From: an uncultured Acidimicrobiaceae bacterium
Lineage (GTDB): Bacteria > Actinomycetota > Acidimicrobiia > Acidimicrobiales > RAAP-2
Reading direction: 5' to 3'
NCBI GenBank assembly: GCA_937894805.1
Contig: CALAYR010000035.1
Location: 1 to 5,692 of the forward strand
Length of the DNA stretch: 5,692 nt
A program made the position numbers and the translations under genes. The notes beneath the pieces were generated by a model. It saw only the letters and a program-made list of their open reading frames with translations. It ran no database searches and was not told the DNA's origin. How positions within the stretch are numbered: position 1 is the first letter of the stretch; every line of letters begins with the position of its first letter. Below are positions 1 through 5,254 of the stretch, piece by piece.

Positions 1-1
1 G

Positions 2-904
2 CCTGATCTCGGGATTACCCGCGAGTCGACGGTCTTTGTCTCGGGTATTGGTTGCGCTGCGCGCTTCCCGTACTACATGAACACCTACGGCGTACACACC
101 ATTCACGGCCGTGCTCCGGCTATTGCGACGGGTCTGGCGATGAGCCGGCCTGATCTCAACGTCTTTGTCATCACCGGTGACGGTGACTCGCTGTCAATCG
201 GTGGTAACCACTTGATCCACGCGCTTCGCCGCAACGTGAACATCACCATCTTGCTCTTCAATAACCAGATCTACGGTCTCACCAAGGGCCAGTTCTCGCC
301 AACATCCGAGCAGGGCAAAATCACCAAGTCGTCACCCGTCGGGTCACTCGACAAGCCCTTCGACCCCGTGTCTCTAGCTATCGGCGCCGAAGCGAGCTTC
401 GTGGCTCGTACGCACGACATGGACCGTGCTCACATGCAAGAGACGTTCCGACGCGCCCACGAACACAAGGGCTCGTCTCTCGTTGAGGTGTACCAAAACT
501 GCAACGTCTTTAACGACGGAACATTTGAGGGGATCACGAGCAAAGAGAACCGTGGATCGATGCTGATCAACCTGAAGCACGGTGAGCCTGTGATTTTTGG
601 CGTAGAGCAAGAGTTCGGCGTCTTCCGTAACGCCGACGGTTCGGTCTTCACCGATCGAATCAGCGAAGCCAATCGGTCAAGTGTCGTGGTGCACAACGAA
701 AATGTGGAAGACCCGGCGTCGGCCTTTGCGATTGCCCGACTGACTCATTCGAACCGCGAACCCACGCCAATGGGTGTGTTCCGCGACGTCAATCGCACTG
801 AGTTTGGTGCTGCGGCCACCGCTCAGATTGCCTCGGCGCAGGCTCTCAAGGGAACCGGCGACCTGGCTTCACTGCTGCGGTCGAACGGTTCGTGGACAAT
901 CTAG
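2..904 (+). CDS. korB: 2-oxoglutarate:ferredoxin oxidoreductase subunit beta (KorB), 5'-truncated by the window
   Basis: This is the thiamine-diphosphate subunit of the KorAB enzyme, which oxidatively decarboxylates 2-oxoglutarate to succinyl-CoA with ferredoxin as acceptor, or runs the reverse carboxylation. The frame is open from base 2, so the true start lies upstream; 300 residues are visible. The TPP/Mg motif GDGDS lies at bases 176-190, followed by NNQIYGLTKGQ about 25 residues later, the usual GDG...NN spacing. SGIGC (Cys codon 53-55) and YQNCNVFNDG (Cys codon 500-502) match the third and fourth cysteines that ligate the [4Fe-4S] cluster in this family. The first pair (WCPGCG region) would lie upstream of the window. 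The block RFPYYMNTYGVHTIHGRAPA is typical of KorB. Mycobacterial KorB is about 370 residues, so roughly 50-70 are missing here. An ATG at base 77 is internal and is not the start. The alpha subunit korA is expected just upstream. The last 13 bases overlap the next gene. Confidence 0.95.
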   Translation, partial: PDLGITRESTVFVSGIGCAARFPYYMNTYGVHTIHGRAPAIATGLAMSRPDLNVFVITGDGDSLSIGGNHLIHALRRNVNITILLFNNQIYGLTKGQFSPTSEQGKITKSSPVGSLDKPFDPVSLAIGAEASFVARTHDMDRAHMQETFRRAHEHKGSSLVEVYQNCNVFNDGTFEGITSKENRGSMLINLKHGEPVIFGVEQEFGVFRNADGSVFTDRISEANRSSVVVHNENVEDPASAFAIARLTHSNREPTPMGVFRDVNRTEFGAAATAQIASAQALKGTGDLASLLRSNGSWTI

Positions 905-1500
905 AAACCAGTGACGCCGGTTGGGCTACATGGCCCAACCTGGTCACTCTGGTCCGGCTGGCGCTCTTGCCAGTGTTTGTCGTACTCGCGTTCAACACTG
1001 ACCATCGAGCGGCGTCGGCTTGGCTGCTCGCACTCCTCGGCGCTACTGATTGGGTGGACGGCTTTTTAGCTCGACGGTTCAATCAAGTGTCGAATGTGGG
1101 CAAGATTCTTGACCCGGTTGCCGATCGACTGCTGGTGGGTACCTCGGTTATTTCCGTGGCGATGCTCGGCGCGGTGCCGTGGTGGTTTGCTGTCGCCACA
1201 TTCTCACGTGAGGTCCTCGTCTCGGCGTTGACGCTGGCACTCGCCGCCCTGGGCGCTGCAAGGATTGACGTCTTGTGGTGGGGCAAGGTTTCGACCTTCG
1301 CCCTCATGGCCGCGTATCCGCTTTTCCTGCTCTGTAGCAACCCTCACGACGCACCCCTGGTGGACTGGCAGGTCGGGCTCCAGGTGCTGACGTGGGCAAT
1401 TGGGATATTTGGTCTAGTCCTCGCTTGGGCAGTTCTGGCCGGATATGTCAAGCCAGCACTAGCGGCCCTTCGGACCGGACGGGCCGCCCGCAAGCACTAG
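892..1500 (+). CDS. pgsA: CDP-alcohol phosphatidyltransferase (PgsA-type phospholipid synthase)
   Basis: An integral membrane enzyme of 202 residues that transfers a phosphatidyl group from CDP-diacylglycerol to an alcohol. The complete family signature D-x2-DG-x2-AR-x8-G-x3-D-x3-D is present, with D53, D56, G57, A60, R61, G70, D74 and D78; the four Asp residues bind the metals and D78 is the likely base. Hydrophobic segments lie near residues 17-35, 40-52, 83-102, 104-122, 135-148 and 160-184, fitting the six-helix fold. The likely substrate is glycerol 3-phosphate (phosphatidylglycerophosphate synthase), but cardiolipin or phosphatidylinositol-phosphate synthesis cannot be excluded from sequence alone. 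The GTG start at 892 overlaps korB by 13 bases and has no clear Shine-Dalgarno, so translation is probably coupled to korB. No other ATG, GTG or TTG start was found nearby in this frame. The position upstream of gcvH matches M. tuberculosis pgsA2 (Rv1822) from memory, although there other genes intervene. Confidence 0.92.
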   Translation: MDNLETSDAGWATWPNLVTLVRLALLPVFVVLAFNTDHRAASAWLLALLGATDWVDGFLARRFNQVSNVGKILDPVADRLLVGTSVISVAMLGAVPWWFAVATFSREVLVSALTLALAALGAARIDVLWWGKVSTFALMAAYPLFLLCSNPHDAPLVDWQVGLQVLTWAIGIFGLVLAWAVLAGYVKPALAALRTGRAARKH

Positions 1501-1515
1501 TAGATTGGTGCTCTT

Positions 1516-1896
1516 ATGCGGATACCTGATGAACTGAAATACTCGTCAGACCACGAGTGGGCCGCGGTTGAAAGCAACCGGGTTCGCGTCGGAATCACCG
1601 ACTATGCGCAAGACGCACTCGGTGACGTGGTCTTTGTTGACCTGCCTAAAGTTGGCGCGAAGGTGACAGTTAGTCAATCGATTGGTGAAGTTGAATCAAC
1701 CAAATCGGTATCTGAGATCTATTCACCAGTCTCGGGAACAGTCGTTGCAGTTAACGACGCCCTTGGTGACTCGCCGCAGTCGATCAATGAAGACCCCTAC
1801 GGGTCTGGATGGATCTGTGAAATTGAACTTGATGATGACAACGGCGTGGCGAGTTTGCTCGACGCCGATGCCTATCGAGCCATTACCGACCACTAG
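1516..1896 (+). CDS. gcvH: glycine cleavage system H protein
   Basis: A small cytoplasmic protein of 126 residues, the normal length for the family. It carries the lipoyl-bound aminomethyl group between the P, T and L proteins of glycine cleavage. The start resembles other H proteins (residues 1-16, ending DHEW), and VGITDYAQDALGDVVFVDLP (residues 25-44) is a family hallmark. The lipoylation site is K63 (codon 1702-1704) within GEVESTKSVSEIYSPVSG. The C-terminal half has the usual NEDPYGSGWICEIE block. The ATG at 1516 starts 15 bases after the pgsA stop. There is no good Shine-Dalgarno; a TAGATT hexamer sits at 1501-1506. The genes for the P and T proteins are not in the window, so this gcvH stands apart from its complex, as it does in the M. 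tuberculosis gcvH-garA block. Confidence 0.97.
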   Translation: MRIPDELKYSSDHEWAAVESNRVRVGITDYAQDALGDVVFVDLPKVGAKVTVSQSIGEVESTKSVSEIYSPVSGTVVAVNDALGDSPQSINEDPYGSGWICEIELDDDNGVASLLDADAYRAITDH

Positions 1897-1898
1897 GA
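1895..1898 (+). promoter_or_regulatory. Shine-Dalgarno for the FHA gene
   Basis: AGGA overlaps the gcvH TAG stop and lies 9 bases before GTG 1908, but 18 bases before the in-frame GTG 1917. This spacing favours 1908 as the start and suggests that the FHA gene is translated by ribosomes finishing gcvH. Confidence 0.5.
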
Positions 1899-1907
1899 CG
1901 CACGACC

Positions 1908-2378
1908 GTGGCCCCCGTGACCTGCCGACGCTGTGGCGAGATTCTCAACGCCAACGCGAATTTCTGCTGGTCTTGTGGCGCCCCGCAGCACGACGCCACG
2001 ACCCCCGACACGGTGGCTGTACCGGTTGTCGAGTCGGCCCTTGAGTCCAGTTCTGCACCTGTCGTGGCGCCTGCGGCCTGCACGGTCGACACCCTGGTCA
2101 TCGTCTCAGGGGCGCGTACGAGTGAGAGTATCGAGCTGACCCTTGAGGTATCCAGCGTCGGTCGTCACGAAGACTCGGTGATTTTCCTAGATGACGTTTC
2201 GGTTTCCCGCCACCACGGACTCTTTACGCGTACGGCTTCAGGTCGTATTACAGTTCGTGACTTGAACTCACTCAATGGAACATACGTCAACGGTGCGCGC
2301 GTCGAAGAGTCTGTCCTGCGTAATGGTGATGAAATTCAGATCGGCAAGTTCAAGCTCGTCTACTGGAGCGCCTCGTGA
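1908..2378 (+). CDS. GarA-like FHA-domain protein with N-terminal zinc ribbon
   Basis: A cytoplasmic protein of 156 residues in three parts. Residues 6-24 form a zinc ribbon, CxxCG-x10-CxxCG (C6, C9, C20, C23). Residues 25-60 are a disordered linker rich in Ala, Pro, Thr and Val. Residues 61-156 are a forkhead-associated domain with GRHEDS (G85-R86), SVSRHH (S100, H103) and NSLNGTYVNG (N120, N123, G124), the residues that bind phosphothreonine. Its place between gcvH and an Rv1828-type MerR gene matches GarA (Rv1827), which in mycobacteria inhibits 2-oxoglutarate dehydrogenase and glutamate dehydrogenase and activates glutamate synthase. However, the ETTS phospho-switch of GarA is absent, and GarA has no zinc ribbon. 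Whether it does the same job is therefore inference. The GTG at 1908 is preferred over GTG 1917 because AGGA at 1895-1898 is 9 bases upstream. The gap to gcvH is 11 bases, and the end overlaps the next gene by 4. Confidence 0.9.
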   Translation: MAPVTCRRCGEILNANANFCWSCGAPQHDATTPDTVAVPVVESALESSSAPVVAPAACTVDTLVIVSGARTSESIELTLEVSSVGRHEDSVIFLDDVSVSRHHGLFTRTASGRITVRDLNSLNGTYVNGARVEESVLRNGDEIQIGKFKLVYWSAS

Positions 2379-3133
2379 CCGTTGCACGCACGTATCGCAT
2401 TGGGGAAGTGCACCGTCTGCTTCGTGATGAGTTTCCCGATCTCGAACTCTCCAAGATCCGCTACTACGAAGAGCAGGGTCTCGTAGAACCCAAGCGCACC
2501 AAGAGCAAGTACCGGGTCTTTGTTGCGTCCGATGTCGAAGTCCTTCGTGAAGCACTTCGCCTGCGTGCTCGAAACATCGCGTTGCCAGATGTCCGCAAGC
2601 GTCTTGTTGATCGAGGGATGATCGCCCCAGGGGGCCTGGCAACTACGGGCCCGGCGGCCCGCGCGGCTCGCGCCGTGCAGTCCAATGCCGTCACGGCTCG
2701 GGTTCCCGAAGTATCGGTGACGCCCACCCCAGCGATGCCTGAGACGCAACCCCTCCTAACGGTGGTTTCTTCAGAGACTTACGCCAACTCAGAGTTCGTG
2801 GCTGCGTGTGGTCTCACGGAGCGTCAAATTAATGATCTCCAGGCACAGGGTTTCTTGGCGCCCGAAATCATCAACGATCGATTGACCTACTCCGCACTCG
2901 ACCTGCTGGTGGCCCAACGTGCGAGCGTGCTGCTGAGTCAGGGTGTCGCCGTCAGACAGTTGACGCCCCTGCGTCGTCTGGTCCAGCTTGAGATGGACTT
3001 TGTTCGAGACCTCACTGCACCATTGCGCAAGTTGCCTAAGGCTCAGCGCGAAATGCAGGAAGCTCGTGTGGCCGATGAAGTGGCCGCACTGCGTAGCGCC
3101 GTCTACTCGGCAACTGCTGCAAAACGTCTCTAG
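2375..3133 (+). CDS. ftsR: MerR-family transcriptional regulator, FtsR (Rv1828) type
   Basis: A DNA-binding protein of 252 residues. Residues 6-80 are a MerR winged helix-turn-helix: YRIGEVHRLLRDEF, then SKIRYYEEQGLVEPKRTKSKYRVF (residues 26-49) with the conserved RYYEEQGL, then DVEVLREALRLR. An Ala/Pro/Val-rich linker spans about residues 84-131. Residues 135-245 form a second domain that also looks like a MerR-type fold (NSEFVAACGLTERQINDLQAQGFL ... YSALDLLVAQR), as described for the Rv1828 family. There is no metal-binding Cys cluster; the single Cys, C145, lies in the second domain. The Corynebacterium glutamicum homologue FtsR activates ftsZ; that role here is inferred from family and gene order. 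The start codon GTG 2375 shares a GTGA overlap with the FHA stop, with GGAG at 2365-2368 as the ribosome site, so the two are translationally coupled. The length is close to the roughly 247 residues of Rv1828. Confidence 0.92.
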   Translation: MTVARTYRIGEVHRLLRDEFPDLELSKIRYYEEQGLVEPKRTKSKYRVFVASDVEVLREALRLRARNIALPDVRKRLVDRGMIAPGGLATTGPAARAARAVQSNAVTARVPEVSVTPTPAMPETQPLLTVVSSETYANSEFVAACGLTERQINDLQAQGFLAPEIINDRLTYSALDLLVAQRASVLLSQGVAVRQLTPLRRLVQLEMDFVRDLTAPLRKLPKAQREMQEARVADEVAALRSAVYSATAAKRL

Positions 3134-3162
3134 GCTGGCGCGCACTCCTGCGGGAAGGGGTC

Positions 3163-3168
3163 TAGTCT
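3163..3168 (+). promoter_or_regulatory. candidate -10 element of a leaderless promoter for the DUF151 gene
   Basis: TAGTCT fits the actinobacterial TANNNT -10 pattern and ends exactly six bases before ATG 3175, so transcription would start at or next to the A of the ATG. No -35 is convincing. A purine run (GGGAAGGGG, 3152-3160) lies just upstream. It is 14 bases from the ATG, rather far for a Shine-Dalgarno, and could serve only transcripts that read through from upstream genes. The 41-base gap is the largest in the + strand cluster. Confidence 0.45.
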
Positions 3169-3174
3169 CTTTCT

Positions 3175-3696
3175 ATGGTTGAAGTCGTTCTTCGGACAGT
3201 AAGTGTTGATGTGGCTTCCGCTACTCCGATCCTGCTCCTTGAAGAAGTTCACGGCAACCGGATCTTGCCGATTTTCATTGGCCAGCCGGAAGCAACGGCA
3301 ATTGCGTACGCTCTGCAGGAGATTGAAACGCCGCGTCCGATGTCCCACGATCTGATGGGCGAGATCATCACGGCTCTCGGCGGCAAAGTATTCAATGTCG
3401 AGATTCAGAATCTGGTCGGTAGTACGTACTACGCCGCATTGCGACTACTGGTTAACGGCGCTGAGGTCACGATTTCGGCCCGACCAAGTGATGCTGTGGC
3501 GCTCGCCCTCCGCGTTGGTGCCCCAATCTTGGTTAATGACGAACTGATGGATGCCGAGGCCCAGGTTTTTGAGGCCGATGACGAAGATGACGACGAAGAG
3601 TTTCTCGGTGATTCGTTGGAGGTAGAAGAGGAAGACCTCGTGGCCGAACTCCACGAATTCCTCGATGGATTTGGCAAGAGTGACGGAGCGCCATGA
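3175..3696 (+). CDS. bifunctional nuclease family protein (DUF151)
   Basis: A cytoplasmic protein of 173 residues. The DUF151 domain fills residues 1-130, with the family blocks IFIGQPEATAIAYAL (residues 33-47), RPMSHDLM (54-61) and ISARPSDAVALALRVGAPI (100-118). Proteins of this family have reported DNase/RNase activity in plants, and the M. tuberculosis homologue is Rv1829; the physiological substrate in bacteria is not settled. Residues 133-154 are a strongly acidic tract (ADDEDDDEE ... EVEEED), followed by a short helix LVAELHEFLDGFG that matches the usual C-terminal FLD motif. The acidic stretch may be a flexible linker. ATG 3175 is the only start consistent with the conserved N-terminus. 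The gene follows the ftsR-like gene after 41 bases and overlaps the next gene by 4 (ATGA). Confidence 0.93.
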   Translation: MVEVVLRTVSVDVASATPILLLEEVHGNRILPIFIGQPEATAIAYALQEIETPRPMSHDLMGEIITALGGKVFNVEIQNLVGSTYYAALRLLVNGAEVTISARPSDAVALALRVGAPILVNDELMDAEAQVFEADDEDDDEEFLGDSLEVEEEDLVAELHEFLDGFGKSDGAP

Positions 3697-4241
3697 GGCG
3701 ACTGCTGCGAACCATCACCATGCTGCTGGTCTTAGGGCTTGTGTTTGTGGTGGCTCGCGGCGACCTGTTTCGAACTACCTACACCAATACGACGACATTG
3801 CCAACAACCCCGATCTGCAGCGCGTCGCAGCTTCAGGCCAAATGGGTGGACGGAACGGCCGGTGCGGGCACGGCCTACGCGTGGATCACATTCACTAACA
3901 ACCAAGAAACCTGTGTTCTACCGCCTTGGATTGATCTAGTTATGGGTACCGATTCGAATTCCATAGCGGACTCGTTTGCGAGAGTGGCCGACCTTACTGA
4001 GATGACCAAACCAGACGGTGGCCAGATTATTGAATCTCCCGACAACATTCGGTTGGCCCCTCGCGAGAGTGCTTCGGTGGCCCTTTCGTTTTCCAATCGT
4101 TCCGGTTGTGATGCCGTTACTACTGTGACGGCGAGTTGGTTGAAGTCCGGCCTGGAGCCGATGGAACTGCAGATCCCCGCAACATATCTTGTGTCGCAGT
4201 GCAATGGCCCGAGTGCTTTCGTTTCACCCGTATTTCGCTAA
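3693..4241 (+). CDS. membrane-anchored or secreted DUF4232-like protein, function unknown
   Basis: 182 residues. A basic N-terminus (MRRLLR) is followed by one hydrophobic segment, residues 7-21, which acts as a signal peptide or signal anchor; no clear Ala-x-Ala cleavage site follows. A Thr/Asn-rich stretch (residues 27-39) leads into a beta-rich domain with four cysteines, C42, C74, C139 and C170, well placed for two disulfides outside the membrane. The pattern CSASQL ... GAGTAYAWITFTNNQETCVLPPW ... LAPRESASVALSFSN ... C ... CNGPSAFVSPVF resembles the DUF4232 family of actinobacterial cell-surface proteins, whose function is unknown. The ATG overlaps the nuclease TGA by 4 bases, with GGAG at 3685-3688, so it is translationally coupled to that gene. 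The 3' end overlaps the converging oxidoreductase gene by 4 bases. The DUF4232 assignment is by pattern only; the reading frame itself is well supported. Confidence 0.82.
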   Translation: MRRLLRTITMLLVLGLVFVVARGDLFRTTYTNTTTLPTTPICSASQLQAKWVDGTAGAGTAYAWITFTNNQETCVLPPWIDLVMGTDSNSIADSFARVADLTEMTKPDGGQIIESPDNIRLAPRESASVALSFSNRSGCDAVTTVTASWLKSGLEPMELQIPATYLVSQCNGPSAFVSPVFR

Positions 4242-5221
4242 GCGCGAACGTCAACCAAAATTCGCCCGCGCGTCTGACCTTTGGCAATTTGAGCCAGGGC
4301 TCCATCAATCTGTTCCAGCGTGACGACAGAGTCGATCAAAGGCTCAAAGCTTCTCGTTTTCATGGTTGAGGCAATCATTTCCCAAACGTTGATTCGAGTC
4401 TCCTGCGAAGCGCTCACGGCATCGATGCCGAGCAGAGCCACATTGCGAGTTATGAAGGGGTAGACATTGGTCGTCAGGTCGGCGCTGGCGACTAGTCCGC
4501 TCGCCGCAACCCCCGCCCCGTAACGGAGCGTTCGTAGGACTTGGTGCAGCGTCTCGCCACCGACACAGTCAATTGCACCGGCCCACAGTTCGGTTCCGAG
4601 TACTCGGTCAGGCTTGTCACCGATGTCGTGCCTGCCAATGCATCGTTTGGCACCCATCTCGAGCAGCCACTGCTGGGCATCGGTCGAACCCGTCGACCCA
4701 ACCACGTCATAACCGGAGGCGGCAAGCGCCACGACCGACCAGGAGCCCACGCCGCCCGTTGCGCCAGTCACCAGAACTTCACCTTGTTCGGGGGTTAGAC
4801 CCCGTTGCTCGAGGGCCGCCAGGCTGGCGAACGCCGTGTAGCCGGCAGTTCCAACGACCATGGCGTCGCGGGTTGAGAGTGAGTCGGGGAGAACATTCAC
4901 GTAACGACGAGGGACGCTTATCAATTCACTGAAGCCACCATCTCGCCCCACGCCGATGTCACCACCGTGGACAACCACCCGGTCCCCGGGGGCGATATCC
5001 GGCGCCGTGGACGTCACTACCGTTCCAGCGCCATCGACACCCCCGATGAGCGAAGCAACGCGCCGTACGCGACTCTTGGGTTCAATAACCATGGCGTCTT
5101 TGTAATTAACGCCACTCCACTCAAGGGCGACCGTAACTTCGTCGCCCCCGACGGCGGGCATGTCGGTGTGAACCCGCGTAGATACTTGGTCATCGACAGC
5201 GGAGATCACAAATGCTCGCAT
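4238..5221 (-). CDS. YhdH/YhfP (AcuI-like) NADPH-dependent quinone/acrylyl-CoA oxidoreductase
   Basis: A zinc-independent medium-chain dehydrogenase/reductase of 327 residues, the normal size for the YhdH/AcuI family. The N-terminal domain has WSGVNYKDAMV (residues 35-45), where AcuI proteins have SLNYKDAL, and LIGGVDGAGTV (58-68). The Rossmann domain has the dinucleotide loop VTGATGGVGS (151-160) and GSTGS (175-179), the latter typical of NADPH use. ELWAGAIDCVGGETLHQVLRTLRYGAGVAASGL (starting at 211) and PFITRNVALLGIDAV (255-269) are family hallmarks. Characterised members reduce acrylyl-CoA to propionyl-CoA, as in DMSP or 3-hydroxypropionate metabolism; others are annotated only as quinone oxidoreductases, so the substrate here is open. 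ATG at 5221 (read on the minus strand) follows a TAACCT hexamer by six bases and has no Shine-Dalgarno, which suggests a leaderless mRNA. The stop shares bases 4238-4241 with the converging gene, leaving no room for an intergenic terminator. Confidence 0.94.
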   Translation of the reverse strand: MRAFVISAVDDQVSTRVHTDMPAVGGDEVTVALEWSGVNYKDAMVIEPKSRVRRVASLIGGVDGAGTVVTSTAPDIAPGDRVVVHGGDIGVGRDGGFSELISVPRRYVNVLPDSLSTRDAMVVGTAGYTAFASLAALEQRGLTPEQGEVLVTGATGGVGSWSVVALAASGYDVVGSTGSTDAQQWLLEMGAKRCIGRHDIGDKPDRVLGTELWAGAIDCVGGETLHQVLRTLRYGAGVAASGLVASADLTTNVYPFITRNVALLGIDAVSASQETRINVWEMIASTMKTRSFEPLIDSVVTLEQIDGALAQIAKGQTRGRILVDVRA

Positions 5222-5227
5222 AGTGTG

Positions 5228-5233
5228 AGGTTA
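5228..5233 (-). promoter_or_regulatory. candidate -10 of a leaderless promoter for the YhdH-type gene
   Basis: Read on the minus strand, TAACCT is followed by six bases and then the ATG at 5221. It fits TANNNT, and no ribosome-binding site lies between. Its -35 zone would fall near 5251-5256, over the start codon of the divergent gene. No good -35 match is seen. Confidence 0.5.
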
Positions 5234-5242
5234 GAGGCTCGG

Positions 5243-5248
5243 TACAAT
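5243..5248 (+). promoter_or_regulatory. candidate -10 of a leaderless promoter for the beta-propeller gene
   Basis: TACAAT differs from the TATAAT consensus by one base and is followed by six bases and GTG 5255. The expected -35 zone, near 5219-5225, lies over the start of the opposite gene, and no clear -35 is visible there. Confidence 0.55.
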
Positions 5249-5254
5249 CGACGC

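Noticed and set aside
1501..1506. TAGATT as a promoter for gcvH
   Set aside because: It fits TANNNT but lies nine bases from the ATG, unlike the six-base spacing at the other three starts. gcvH follows pgsA by 15 bases and is probably co-transcribed. It was not strong enough to list as a feature.
1682..2044. Plus-strand open frame of 120 codons across the gcvH-FHA junction
   Set aside because: It runs out of frame through the lipoyl site of gcvH and the zinc ribbon of the FHA gene; both true frames have clear family motifs.
2268..2749. Minus-strand open frames opposite the FHA and MerR genes
   Set aside because: They are antisense to well-conserved FHA and MerR motifs and their translations match no family.
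3569..3637. Acidic-codon tract in the DUF151 gene as a nucleotide repeat
   Set aside because: The GAT/GAC/GAA/GAG codons are mixed and not periodic. It is better explained as an acidic linker in the protein.
4242..4272. Possible hairpin (GCGCG near 4242, CGCGC near 4267) as a bidirectional terminator
   Set aside because: The stem is only about five pairs with a long loop and no T-run, and it lies inside the oxidoreductase coding sequence.
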